DNA from: Artemisia argyi
Lineage: Eukaryota; Streptophyta; Magnoliopsida; Asterales; Asteraceae
Assembly: GCA_030686995.1 (NCBI GenBank)
Contig: CM060703.1
Coordinates: forward strand, 119,766,861-119,830,860
Length of the DNA: 64,000 nt
Direction: 5' to 3'
The translations under genes and the position numbers were made by a program. This document shows positions 1 to 12,249 of this stretch, one piece after another (the stretch's first letter is position 1; each line of letters begins with the position of its first letter). The notes beneath the pieces were generated by a model. That model was given only the letters and a program-made list of their open reading frames with translations, had not been told where the DNA came from and searched no databases.

Positions 1-862
1 TAAGGTTTTTGAGTTTAATTGTATTGAAAGTGCATATATGTTTTTATTTATGATATAAGGATGTTTTTTGTTTAGTTGTGATTTAATTGTACACTTATGT
101 TTTGTCTTTACTAATTTCTCAAAATGGTCTTTTATGAACAAGTCAGAAATACATTGTTGTGCATATGTGTTTTGTTAGATGTTATGATTAAATAATTCAT
201 TTATTAATTAGTTGTGGTTACAGGTACGAGTATGATGAGCAATTACAAGAGTGCACATGTGTTTTGTACATATTATCTAGCGAGAAAATAATTATGATAA
301 AGAAGTAAAGAGTAAAGACGCAAGTGCATGAAGTTGAGAGAAGATTAGTGGACGCAGCTATACATCAATGAAACTTTCATTTATTCTTTACTTCTTGAAT
401 TTTGTATTTGAATTGTATATGACATGATTTTTAATTTTATATATAATGTTTTTGTTTTGAAATTTATAGTATACATGTAAACTATTTATAATTGTCATTC
501 AATGCACTTGTGTAAATACTTTTTACCAAAACATATAAGAGGTTTAAGCAATTGAACAAGTAAATTAAATGTAAATTTACCGTATATAAAAAAAACACAT
601 GTGCACCTTGCCTTTTGAAATCATGCATGCATGAAAAACAATTATTTCACAAAAAAAAAAAAAAGAAAAAAAAAAAAAAAGGTTTCCTGAAATATAGGAC
701 CTTAAAAAACGTTTTTAATAAAAAAAATCAAATAAAAATAAAAAGTATAGTTTTACTATTATGCCCTTTTGAATTAAATAATAAAAATAAATATTCAAAA
801 AAATCTGATTGGTTGATGCTGGTTCTCGCAGTTCTCGCAATTTATTTTGTTCTGAAAAGAAC

Positions 863-869
<7 letters not shown>
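1..869. other. Unassigned AT-rich DNA at the left edge
   Basis: I see no convincing gene here. The long readings in this stretch come from an A-rich run (651-680) and the following TA repeat. The sequence does not resemble the part of the sister LTR that should lie upstream of the TA repeat (about 22.1-23.4 kb). The chromovirus LTR to the right is therefore broken near 870-941, and this DNA is either the flank of a rearrangement or a different element. Confidence 0.5.
651..680. repeat. A-rich homopolymer tract
   Basis: Thirty bases of A interrupted by a single G. It could be the tail of a small retroposed sequence, but no matching head or target-site duplication was recognised. Confidence 0.8.

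Positions 870-941
<72 letters not shown>
870..941. repeat. (TA)n microsatellite at the LTR break point
   Basis: An uninterrupted TA dinucleotide run of about 72 bp. The same repeat occurs in the sister LTR at 23370-23445 and both are followed by the same sequence (TTAAACTCAAAT...). It marks the left limit of homology between the two LTRs of the chromovirus. Slippage or assembly collapse is likely, so the exact length is not reliable. Confidence 0.9.
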
Positions 942-944
<3 letters not shown>

Positions 945-2523
945 CTCAAATAAGTTTGTACATGTCACGACTTCTATAAGTCGTTGTTATGTTTTCTGAG
1001 TTTAGTTTATACGTCAAAGTTCATTTAAACTTTTGAAATCTTTTGGTTTTTAGTTATAAGTCTCGTCTTAAAATTTAAGTCTTAAAGTTTATATTTATAT
1101 AGCTAGTTATGTAGATTTACTAAGTCGAAAAGTATATACATTCAATTTAGGTTTAGACAGGTTTGTCTAATTGTGTTTTAAGTAAGTTGGAATTTATAAT
1201 TTTTCAAGTTATAACTAAGTATAGATTTTTTAGTTTGCGTAGTATGGGTTTCCTTTGTGATGAGGCGAGACGAGATGAAAAGAAGTCGAGGCACGACTCG
1301 AGTCGACATGAAAACTAGACATGATCATTTCGGCCTTCGCGAAACAAATATGCCCCAGTGGGCTGACAGAATCGAGCAGACAGTTGGTTAATTGGGCTTC
1401 GGCCCCAACACCAACATAATATTTTTAACACAATTGCACACTCATTTAATGGATTGGGCTTGAAGCCAGTTAATAAAATGATCCAGCGCACCTTTTGAAT
1501 TGTGTGAAAACACAACCACACTTTTTCTAAACTTGGAACACGCAATACTACTTTTGCTTTTGAAATCATTCATCAGTGTTACATTTGACACCATAACAAG
1601 CTATAACCATTTGCCCACTTTGGGTTAGTTTCAAATGACGCAAAAATTCCATTTCAATGACTCTACATACACACAAGCTTTAACCAAAATTTTATGACTC
1701 AATGCTAAACCATATTCCAACATCACAAATAATAGGTTCATCTTTTATACAACACTTAACACTTAAGTTTAGAAATATGTTTTCATTTAGGCAGGTTTAA
1801 GACTTCCAGTTTACCCAAACATTCGCCAAGCACAACTCAACACAACCACGTTTTTCACCTCGCTACCTAGACAAAACTCTTAGCGCATTACAAAAGTTTT
1901 TAACATCTTATAAGTATCCAACGCCTAAGCCACAGTTAACCAATTTCGGAAATAGAACAATGTTTAACGCAACAAATAAAACCAAGGGTAAGCCAACAAC
2001 ATAAGCACTTCCAAGTATGATTATAGTTTTTTTTTTTTAGTTTCTCAGTTAACATTATCTTTGCCACAAAAAAACAACAACAATAACAAAAATTTATATC
2101 CGATCGTATAAACACAAAACAAAGGAATGTGACTATTCGAATTAACTTAGTATTGATTCACAGGTTTTTAACAACATCACTAAAACCATAAACAATAATA
2201 TATAAGAAAAGAAATCATGAAACCTTACAACCAACCTTACAACCAATCACGAATCTGACTTCAAGCAATCCACACCACTTCGACACAGAAACGTTTACCC
2301 CTTTTTGAATACTAACTATGAATTATTTTGTGAAAGTTTGAGAGTGGTGTGAACTTGCTTGTGGATCCGCTGGGTTTATATAGGACTAAACCAAGGTGGG
2401 TTTGATTCCAGCTTCCTTCCCACCAGTCGACCTTGTAGCCAAAAAGAGGTAATGCTTAATCACCATCTAGTTATCTCTTGGTTTGTGGTGTTGACCTCGA
2501 GAGACTGGACAAAAGGGATCAGT
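942..2523 (-). repeat. 3' LTR of the chromovirus, left portion
   Basis: Closely similar to 23445-24309 continued at 50541-51299. The join in the sister copy is where the CACTA element sits, and this copy carries the undisturbed site (ACTTCCAG at about 1802-1809). The LTR is truncated at the TA repeat. It is interrupted at 2523 by the 2524-10073 element and continues at 10079. Confidence 0.88.
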
Positions 2524-5500
2524 TGTAACACCCCAACCCGGCATGGGTCCAGAGCACTACAGTATGGTGACATATCAAACCATACAAAGCATACAACGCA
2601 AGCGGAAGACTTAAAACAAAAGGTTACAAGGGAAAAATCTAAAAGTACAAAAGGAATACTAGAACTATAAAAGAAAATAAGATACAAACTAAACCAAGTT
2701 TAATCTAATCCAAGTCCAAAACTTGTCCAGATGTAAATGGGCTTATAATCATCGGGGTAGTCCACTAACGCTCCTATGCACTCTTCAACCAAACCCAGCT
2801 TCCAACCTAAAACCTACCGCAGGAAAAAGAAATGCGGCTGAGGTTTAAAAGCCCAGTGAACAGATATATAACAAAACAAACGGATAAACGAAACACATAT
2901 AAGTATGAGAAATACGACATCAAAAGCTTCTGCTGAAAGGAATGTCATCTGTCAAGTGCATAAGAGATCAATGATAACTGAACAAATATCATAATTCAAA
3001 TGAATAATGAGTATGAAGAGTCACGTGATAATATGAATCTTATAATAACTAGAGTGAAGAGCATGTATCAACAAAGGCGCGTCTAACGAGATAATCGAAC
3101 AGACACAAGAAACATAGGAAAGCCACAAGCCGACCTAACGAGATACTCGAATAGGTCTCAAATCACATAACCACATATCCGTCAATTCATAGGGTGTACA
3201 TAGAGTAGCTAACTCCAATGTACCAGAAGTGAAAGGGGTACAAGGCACGTACAACCAGTCACTGTCTTCTCAGAACAAAACAGAACCTAGGATGCATCCA
3301 TACACTCCCTGAATCAAACAAAATACACATGCCAGTTCATGAATGGACACATATATAACTAATTGGCCATAGTGCACATATATCAAACAGAAGGGAATGC
3401 CAGGGATCAATCACACCTCCCCAGAAAGTGTCATGTCAGTGGTGCCATCACTAACACGCCCATGGTACCTCCATGAGTAGAATAAAAACTCGGGCATAAG
3501 AACAAAATCATATCAAACAAAGCATATACATAACAAACGAATCATATCATAATCAAACAGAATCTCAACCAGTAATCAGGTAATCAACAAAATGGATAGC
3601 AACGAATCATATCAAAGGGATCATAGCAAAGGCTTATATCAATGAATTATATCATAGCAAATGAATCAAAGTCAAGGATTAAAAAGTCATGAGATAGAGA
3701 GAGAGAGAGAGAGAACACCCTTACTGAAAGAGGGTGGAATATCTGTACCTTAAACCGCCAACACAAACACATCAGGAGACATAAAGATCGGAAGTTACTC
3801 CTTCTTCAGCGACTCTACACGAATTAATGATGGGATTATTATTAATAACTTATTATACATCAAATTACTAATTTTAGTCGGCTTTCCATTTTTAGTAACT
3901 TTTCATTTATAGTAAATTTCCACTTTAAGTAGCTTTAACCATTTCAAGTAACTTTCTATTTTTAGCAGGTTTCCCGAATTAGTAGGTTTTCATATTTAAT
4001 AAGTTTCTCGAAATAGTAATCTAATACTTTAAGGTTATAATGGATAATTAATAATATTTAAGATTAAAATGGCCAATAATAGTTTAGGGTTAATCTTGTC
4101 AATTTAGTAAGGTTTGGGGTCATAAATGTAAATTATCAAAAATTTAATATTAAAAATGTCAAATAAATTATTTTAAGGTTTATACTATAAATTATATCAA
4201 AATGATAATTTTAGAACTCCGTCGTTCATAATTTATTTATACGTATTCTCGACATTAGTTTAGACCGAGACGACCAAGAATACAATTCGGATTAATGGAA
4301 CCAATTTCGGATCACCTATTTAGACTAACACTCAGGTTATAGTTTTCATGCATACATAACCAAATCTCATAACTTTATGATTCATGTGCATATCAGTTTT
4401 TTTCCATGTTTATACTTGTCATATCTATATGTATCCCAAACCTGTTTCATGTGTTCAACAGGGTATTCTTGCATATACTAAAGTATAACAACCTAACCCA
4501 TGCACATGCATCTCTTCACTTATTAACAATGATAGTTTTCAGGTTTTAACTAGGGTGCGCTTGATATATGGTAAAAACTTTGACAAAGTTTACGACATAA
4601 AATATCACACGACAGAACAGCTCAAGGTGACAAGGTATGACATGCATTATCAGATTTACAGCCCAAGCTTAGTTCTCAATTTACACTATATTCGACCCAT
4701 ATAATAGATTAAGCGACTAGAGGTGTTTTTCTTTTTAATTTTTTTTTTTTTTGAATAATATATACGTATCAAATCATCGTTTATTAATTCTTTTAAGTCA
4801 TCTATTTTAGTAACATATCAAATACGTATAGGTGTATCGTTATTCGAATGAGAAATAGAAAGGTGAACGCAGAAGATACCTCTAGGACGATAGATCGACA
4901 CCGACGACACGAACACAAACACAAGATTCAATGAGACGCAACCGAAACTCAAAACCCCGACGTAACCGAATGGCTAACCGCAACCCAACTGCTTCCCAAA
5001 CACGAACTGAATACCTTCCGCAAATGAGACCAAAATGAACCACCCGAACACGAACGATGATGGCAAACCAGGATCGAAGTGGACTAGAACAATGAAAAAG
5101 AAGCCACCAGCCACCGTTTCTTTTGGAGTGTTTAGATTTTAGGTTTTTGTTTGTCGTATGATTAGGAGAGGGAGATGGAGAAAACGTATAATGAGATAAG
5201 AGGGGGAGCATATAAAATTTTGGTAAGGTTTTAATTTCCTCTTAATTGTGTTTAATTGGTTCGGTTATGCAAATGACTTGGACCAAAATTTAAGGAATTG
5301 AAAATAATCAATTAGGAGGTTTCAAGTCAATAGAAAAACATGTGATTGTAGAGATATATTAGGAAGGATTTTATTTATGTAACATATATTCACTTTAGGT
5401 ATAAACTTAGGTTACTAATTATTAATTGATTTTTTTATACTTAACATATAGTTTAGGGATCAGAATAAATTATTACAAAACGTAGGAAAAAATTAAAATT

Positions 5501-5538
5501 AGTCGTAAAATTAGGAATTCAAATTTTAGGATTTTACA
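2524..5538 (-). repeat. 3' LTR of the 2524-10073 element (3015 bp)
   Basis: The fuller of the two LTR copies. Positions 2691-3781 are missing from the partner LTR. It keeps the uninterrupted site (about 4755-4785) where the partner carries a SINE. Over the shared parts only a few percent of positions differ by eye. A GA dinucleotide run lies at 3696-3714. Confidence 0.88.
3696..3714. repeat. (GA)n microsatellite
   Basis: A short GA dinucleotide run inside the LTR segment that the partner LTR has lost. Confidence 0.8.
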
Positions 5539-5551
5539 ATTCTTCCTCTCT
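5539..5551 (-). promoter_or_regulatory. Polypurine tract of the 2524-10073 element
   Basis: On the minus strand the bases just before the 3' LTR read AGAGAGGAAGAAT. This purine run is in the place where plus-strand DNA synthesis is primed in LTR elements. Confidence 0.65.
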
Positions 5552-7780
5552 AAAAAGAAAATTTTCGTCCTCGAAAATGGAAGTCGCAAAGTTAGACGAA
5601 GTCGCAGCAAAACACAAAAGATCGTCACAAATATCCTCGCGCTCGAGGAGGTTCTTCCAAAAGAATCTTCACAACGAAATAGTTTCTCATGACTCGATCC
5701 TAACACACTTGGATAGCCCCAGGCTCTCCAATAGAATACAAATCATAACCAATCTGAGTCAACGAATGTGAACAAATGAGTAGCAGATGACAGATGATAA
5801 TTGGAATCCCTCAAGGAGATACACAAAACGCATAACCTACGAAGCAAGCATAGCGATAGTACTAAGCGATAAATCCTCATCAAGTCCTACCAAATTCTGA
5901 ACGGATAAAGGAATTTGACCAAGTCATAGAAGCACAATTCGAATCATCAAACATACGAAGAGCCTCATAGGGAGATGGGATAACATATTCATACCAACGT
6001 TCCAAATCACGAATCAGAGTATCAATACGTATCATAAAGCATAACCTAATAGGTCGAATAATTCGTACGAATAGGAATGAAATCAAGATCTAAAGCATAG
6101 CGAACCAAAACTTCTTCCAATGCCAAGATGTCTAACACTTCTGCATCCCTTCTGAAAGTGTGAACCAAAATGCAATTCTCAATCACGATCACTGTCGGTG
6201 TGCCATGAAGCTTGAATAATCTTCTACCGAAAGAAATCTCTGCCGATCTTCCAAGCAAGTCGTCCAAGTTAATGCTCCACTTGTTTTGTCTCTCCTCTTG
6301 TGCGTGGAAATCTCTGATGTAGTCATCACCATCTTCATAACATCCCGTCCAGCTCCTGCTTCAAGACTCTATACATATTAGTACCTCTAAGATGAATAGA
6401 GTCGATAAAATTGTGTGCTTCACTTAAAACTACTTCTTTCCGTCTTCTAACATAGCTAATCTTCTACCGTCTTGCTCCTGAGCTCCTTCCTCCTGTATAG
6501 AACAAATTTCTTCTCAGCTTCTCAAACTTCTTCTCTCATCTCTTCCAACAAAAGTTACTCTTCGAGAAATATCACATAGAGCTTCTTCTAACACAGAAAT
6601 ACCAACACAAAATACGAAGATGATCCTCGTGTTTCTTTTTTGTCTCTGAATATACTAAAATATCATACTGTGACAAATTGTCCAAGTATTCATGAAAAAC
6701 ATGATTCATGAAGTTCATAGAAATAGTCGAAGTAGTAGTCCATACAATTGGCATTACAACACTCATAAAAGATCAAAACGAATACAAAAAGAATTTTCTA
6801 AGAACATCTCGCTCTTCACACAAAACATGACACTATTAAGCCTCCAAAATCAATCCACATCCTCATACTATCATCATTCTTCTCCATGAGTAAAACATAC
6901 TAAGGATACACAATGAACATTCCAAGCAATCTGAATAATTCTCGAGGCGAGTCTCACCAAACGAAGTATCTTCACAATAGTGGGGAAATCAATGCACGAG
7001 TTTCAGAACAAGGTGGTCATAAATGATTATCAGGTTAAAAATCATAGTGTATAATATAAACTTCACAAAACGTTAAAGGTGACAAACATAAAATAATAGT
7101 GGTCATCATCATAATATTCGGGCAACAAATCCAAATCTAGAATAACATCGAATCAGACATCTCTAACGTAAACAGATTAGCACAACGAAATCGTCTCCAA
7201 ATATCTCCGGAATGCATCAGACAAATCGAATGTTCATGATGTAAGGTCACAAGATTATCATAGTAATAGAATAGGTAAGGTCAAAATCAATCATGAAGAA
7301 GGAACCTTAATATGCTTATCAACAACAAGGAAAAGCCATAGAATGTGTCGAACACATCGGATTCATACATATGCGAATCCTCTGAACGAATGAAAAGGCA
7401 TCTAAACGAATGGCGAACGAATCAAGAATCAAAATTCAAAAGAAAGTGACAACTTCAGGAAATGAACCTATAAAGCACTACTATGGAATCTAAAGGCATC
7501 CTAAACACATGTCACGAAGCCTGATAAGTCTTCTAAGTCTCCGAAACGATTGATCTTGTAAGAGCTAAACGAAAAGCAAAGGCATAAATTAGACTAAAAC
7601 GGAAGCTAGAAAACCAACGTTTAATCATATATCTACCCAATCCTCACCGGTCATAATAAAGCTCTTAAGGGAAGAATACTTAAGGCCAAACCTTCCAAAA
7701 TTATTCCTAAAGCTTCTAAGGGGCAAGCCTAAGGGTCCAAAACTCACAGGCCATAACTTATATACTACAAGTCGCAGCCT
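5552..7780 (-). other. Interior of the 2524-10073 element, no intact ORF
   Basis: Only short readings of up to about 77 codons are present. One minus-strand stretch (6046-6267) contains a LHGTP-like string that loosely recalls the region around the second catalytic Asp of gypsy integrases, but the Asp itself is absent. This may be decayed pol or chance. I would treat the region as non-coding. Confidence 0.5.
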
Positions 7781-7794
7781 GAGCTCTGATACCA
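7781..7794 (-). promoter_or_regulatory. Primer-binding site, initiator tRNA-Met type
   Basis: The minus strand reads TGGTATCAGAGCTC a few bases after the 5' LTR. The first 12 bases are the common plant PBS complementary to the 3' end of initiator tRNA-Met. This fixes the element's orientation. Confidence 0.85.
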
Positions 7795-7798
7795 TAAT

Positions 7799-10073
7799 TG
7801 TAACACCCCAACCCGGCATGGATCCGGAGCACTACAGTATGGTGACATATCAAACCATACAAAGCATACAACACAAGCGGAAGACTTAAAACAAAAGGTT
7901 ACAAGGGAAAAATCTAAAAGTACAAAAGGAATACTAGAACTATAAAAGAAAATAAGATATAAAGATCAGAAGTTACTCCTTCTTCAGCGACTCTACACGA
8001 ATTAATGATGGGATTATTATTAATAACTTATTATACATCAGATTACTAATTTTAGTCGGCTTTCCATTTTTAGTAACTTTTCATTTATAGTAAATTTTCA
8101 CTTTAAGTAGCTTTAACCATTTCAAGTAACTTTCTATTTTTAGCAGGTTTCCCGAATTAGTAGGTTTTCATATTTAATAAGTTTCTCGAAATAGTAATCT
8201 AATACTTTAAGGTTATAATGGATAATTAATAATATTTAAGATTAAAATGGCCAATAATAGTTTAGGGTTAATCTGGTCAATTTAGTAAGGTTTGGGGTCA
8301 TAAATGTAAATTATCAAAAATTTAATATTAAAAATGTCAAATAAATTATTTTAAGGTTTATACTATAAATTATATCAAAATGATAATTTTAGAACTCCGT
8401 CGTTCATAATTTATTTATACGTATTCTCGACATTAGTTTAGACCGAGACGACCAAGAATACAATTCGGATTAATGGAACCAATTTCGGATCACCTATTTA
8501 GAATAACACTCAGGTTATAGTTTTCATGCATACACAACCAAATCTCATAACTTTATGATTCATGTGCATATCAGTTTTTTTCCATGTTTATACTTGTCGT
8601 ATCTATATGTATCCCAACCTGTTTCATGTGTTCAACAAGGTATTCTTGCATATACTAAGGTATAACAACCTAACCCATGCACATGCATCTCTTCACTTAT
8701 TAACAATGATAGTTTTCAGGTTTTAACTAGGGTGTGCTTGATATATGGTAAAAAGGTCGACAAAGTTTACGACATAAAATATCCCACGACAGAACAGCTC
8801 CAGGTGACAAGGTATGACATGCATTATCAGATTTACAACCCAAGCTTAGTTCTCAATTTACACCATATTCGACCCATATAATAGATTAAGCGACTAGAAG
8901 TGTTTTTTTATTATTTTTTTATTTATTTTTTTTTAGGAATAATATATACGTATCAAATATCAACTAGCATGTGGTCTAGTGGGTAAAGCTTAAAGAGTTA
9001 AGCGAGCCAATTGTGAGAGTAGTACCGGTTTGGGTGACCTACCGGGAAGTCCTCACATGGGGGCAGGACCACATGCTTTGTTGATACCATCCCCCACCGC
9101 AAATGCTCATATTGAGTGGTCAGCGAGGGCCTCTTTGAGAAAATGGCCAGGGTTCATAGCCCACCTCCTGATAAGTACAGTCACTGGGACAGGTGCTCAT
9201 TGCCTGGGGCCGGGTCCTTGGGGGAGGGTCCGGTTGGCATCCTTAGGATTCATGGGACCAGGGTGATCTCATCGATCTTCACCTTTTTGAGAATATATAC
9301 GTATCAAATCATCGTTTATTAATTCTTTTAAGTCATCTATTTTAGTAACATATCAAATACGTATAGGTGTATCGTTATTCGAATGAGAAACAGAAAGGTG
9401 AACGCAGAAGATACCTCTAGGACGATAGATCGACACCGACGACACGAACACCAACACAAGATTCAATGAGACGCAACTGAAACTCAAAACCCCGACGTAA
9501 CCGAATGGCTAACCGCAACCCAACTGCTTCCCAATCACGAACTGAATACCTTCAGCAGATGAGACCAAAATGAACCACCCGAACACGAACGATGATGGCA
9601 AACCAGGATCAAAGTGGACTAGAACAATGAAAAAGAAGCCACCAGCCACCGTTTTTTTTGGAGTGTTTAGATTTTAGGTTTTTGTTTGTCGTATGATTAG
9701 GAGAAGGAGATGGAGAAAACGTATAATGAGATAAGAGGGGGAGCGTATAAAATTTTGGTAAGGTTTTAATTTCCTCTTAATAGTGTTTAATTGGTTCGGT
9801 TATGCAAATGACTTGGACCGAAATTTAAGGAATTGAAAATAATCAATTAGGAGGTTTCAAGTCAATAGAAAAACATGTGATTTTAGAGAGATATTAGGAA
9901 GGATTTTATTTATGTAACATATATTCACTTTAGGTATAAACTTAGGTTACTAATTATTATTTGATTTTTTTATACTTAACATACAGTTTAGGGATCAGAA
10001 TAAATTATTACAAAACTTAGGAAAAAATTAAAATTAGACGTAAAATTAGGAATTCAAGTTTTAGGATTTTACA
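7799..10073 (-). repeat. 5' LTR of the 2524-10073 element, with a deletion and a SINE insertion
   Basis: 2275 bp including the SINE. Relative to the partner LTR it lacks about 1.09 kb (the equivalent of 2691-3781) and has gained about 350 bp at 8959-9309. The deleted part probably contained much of the LTR body. Confidence 0.87.
8959..9291 (+). mobile_element. tRNA-derived SINE
   Basis: A 333-bp insertion flanked by an 18-bp direct repeat, AATATATACGTATCAAAT (8941-8958 and 9292-9309). The partner LTR has this sequence once, near 4760-4777. The head contains an A-box-like TGGTCTAGTGG (8972-8982) and, about 55 bp later, a loose B-box-like GGTTTGGGTGACC (9027-9039). Both would be internal RNA polymerase III promoter elements derived from a tRNA. 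The body is GC-rich compared with its surroundings. It has no A tail and ends with a short T run (CCTTTTTGA), as some plant SINEs do. The readings across it are not genes. Confidence 0.82.
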
Positions 10074-10078
10074 TCAGT

Positions 10079-10432
10079 CCTGGGAGTGATAGAGACCATC
10101 TCTTGGAGCTTTGTTGTCATCGAGTTATTTTCAGGCCTGGGATGGAGCGTCGCAGCAGGGGGAAGGAGAGTGTAAGATTTGTATGATTTTCGGTATGAGA
10201 GAGAGAGGAGGGGGGATGAGCAGGTGGGTGGTTTTATTATTGATTTGGTAAAGATAGGTAGGGAAGGTGTCGGTTTTTGGCTTATTTTCACAAGAACAAT
10301 TTGTAGTTATTTGTTTTTGTCGCTTTGGTTTTAACGTTTAGGAGGAGGAGATAAAACAAAGAGGCATGAGGTGTGTGAGAAAAGATAAGTGTGGAAGTAA
10401 ATATCTGTTTTGTGTTTATTTATTTTTATATG

Positions 10433-10515
<83 letters not shown>

Positions 10516-10906
10516 TTTCGGTTTTGTTTTATTAGTTTCAAAATAGTTGTGTAGTAATAAAAGTGTAGAAAATAAAGGTGAGTGTTTAAAGTAAGGTGAG
10601 GTGCGGGATACAATTTGATTTTCGTAATACTCGACGGAAATTAAACGAGCCTCGGGTTTTATTGAATCCCGGTATTTAATTATACCTTTGCTATACTATC
10701 GCGGTGTCGGTACGCGTGCAGTTTTAGTGAAATAGAATGTGAGTTCACCACATTGTTTGTTTGGTAATATTAGTCATTGCTTTATAGTATAATGAAAGCA
10801 AAAATTTAAATATGAAAATAAGTGAAACAATTGAATGGTCTCATTAAATAATAAATTTTTCGGTCTTACAGGGAATAAATAACTTCAAATTTTTCGGGTT
10901 CTTACA
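10079..10906 (-). repeat. 3' LTR of the chromovirus, right portion
   Basis: Continues the LTR interrupted at 2523 and matches 51300-52108. It contains a (TA)n run at 10437-10514 that is also present in the sister LTR at 51666-51717. It ends TTCTTACA, next to the polypurine tract. Confidence 0.88.
10437..10514. repeat. (TA)n microsatellite in the LTR
   Basis: About 78 bp of TA dinucleotides. The Tyr/Ile-repeat ORFs read through it on both strands are artefacts of the repeat. Confidence 0.92.
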
Positions 10907-10921
10907 GTGCCTACCCCTAAT
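10907..10921 (-). promoter_or_regulatory. Polypurine tract of the chromovirus
   Basis: The minus strand reads AATTAGGGGTAGGCAC directly before the 3' LTR start TGTAAGAACC. This is the expected position and composition for the plus-strand primer. Confidence 0.75.
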
Positions 10922-10943
10922 TCTGAATTACGTCCCGGAATTC

Positions 10944-12249
10944 TTAGTCCGTGGTAGTCGTTGGGGTTGTCTCGGTGAATAGGTTTGGATATTTAGCACG
11001 AATTCGGTCTTCACATTCCCATGTGTATTCTGGTCCCCTATTAGAGTTCCATCTAACCTTGACAATAGGAATACGGCTTTGTTTTAGTTGTTTCACATCT
11101 CGTTCCATTATTTCTACTGGTTCCTCTATAAAGTTGAGTTTCTCGTCGAGTCGAAGTCCTTTGAATGGGATGACAAGAGTTTCATCCGATAAACATTTCC
11201 TCAGATTGGATACATGAAAGGTATTGTGTACCTTACCGAGCTCTTCAGGGAGTTCAAGTTTGTATGCTACTGGACCAACCCTTCCAGGATTTTGAATGGT
11301 CCCACGTATCTAGGATTTAACTTTCCACGTTTCCCAAATCTGATCATTCCTTTCCAAGGGGATACCTTCAACAAAACCCTATCCCTAACTTGAAACTCCA
11401 TAGGCTTTCGCCTTACATCGGCATAGCTCTTTTGCCGGTCACGGGCAGCCTACAAGCATTGCCTGATCTGTAAAATCTTCTCGGTGGTTTCATGGATAAG
11501 TTCGGGTCCTGAGAGTTGAACATCTCCAACTTCTGCCCAACAAACCGGTGATCGGAACTTTCATCCATAAAGTGCTTCAAATGGCGCTGCCTTGATGCTA
11601 GCGTGGTAGCAGTTGTTGTAGGAGAACTCCGCTAATGGTAAGTGCTTATCCCATCCTTTCCCGAAATCGATCACACATGCTCGTAGCATGTCTTCTAAGG
11701 TCTGGATGGTTCTCTCACTTTGCCCATCAGTCTGCAGATGATACGCGGTGCTCATATCCAAACGAGTACCCAAAGCTTTTTGCAATGACTGCCAAAAGCG
11801 TGACGTGAAACGGCTATCTCGATCCGAGATGATGGAAATCGGCACTCCATGTCGCGAGACTATTTCCTTCACATATAACCGTGCAAGGATTTCCATATCG
11901 TCAATCTCTTTGATTGGCAAGAAGTGTGCGGATTTAGTAAGACGGTCCACAATGACCCATATGGTGTCAAATCCTCCTGATGTCTTAGGTAGTTTTGTGA
12001 TGAAGTCCATTGTAATCCTCTCCCATTTCCACATTGGAAGTTCAGGTTGTATCAATAAGCCGGATGGTTTTTGGTGCTCATCTTTTACTCTTGAGCATGT
12101 CAGACATTTCCCGACATATTCGGCGATGTCAGCCTTCATGTTTGGCCACCAGTAAAGTTTCTTGAGATCCTGGTACATCTTGTCAGAACCCGGGTGAATT
12201 TAGTATTTGGACTTGTGAGATTCGTGCATGATGAGGTCACGAATCCCTC
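10944..12249 (-). pseudogene. Chromovirus integrase with chromodomain (broken)
   Basis: This is the C-terminal part of the gypsy pol protein, which inserts the DNA copy into the chromosome. The longest open part (11561-12178) has the end of the HHCC zinc finger (CLTC), the core DFITKLP and [11 protein letters not shown], then ISDRDSRF and [17 protein letters not shown], consistent with the D,D,E catalytic triad. Further on are the conserved GKRGKLNPRY string and a chromodomain (about 10944-11230, VKVRWN...PEYTWE), which in chromoviruses guides insertion toward modified histones. In-frame stops occur near 11559, 11449 and 12200. At least two look like CGA or CAG changed to TGA or TAG. A small shift separates the core from the chromodomain. 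At 12249 the frame is cut by the 12250-16747 insertion and resumes at 16753. Confidence 0.87.

Larger units (their letters stand above)
2524..10073 (-). mobile_element. Non-autonomous LTR retrotransposon (LARD-like) inside the 3' LTR
   Basis: Bounded by LTRs that both start TGTAACACCCCAACC and end GGATTTTACA, with a 5-bp duplication TCAGT at 2519-2523 and 10074-10078. The unoccupied site is seen in the sister chromovirus LTR near 51295-51300. A PBS matching the initiator-Met type (TGGTATCAGAGC) lies next to the right LTR, and a purine tract next to the left LTR, so the element runs on the minus strand. The 2.26-kb interior has no gag-pol that I can read with confidence. It therefore depended on another element for movement. 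Confidence 0.88.

Noticed and set aside
6046..6267. Integrase remnant inside the 2524-10073 element
   Set aside because: Only a LHGTP-like string is shared and the catalytic Asp is missing. It could be chance.
8959..9291. A free-standing tRNA gene or a small protein gene
   Set aside because: No complete cloverleaf can be drawn. The sequence is an insertion with an 18-bp duplication, so it is better explained as a SINE. The 68-78-codon readings across it have no motif.
10366..10613. Tyr/Ile-repeat proteins read from TA runs (also at 615-953)
   Set aside because: They are direct translations of a dinucleotide microsatellite on both strands.
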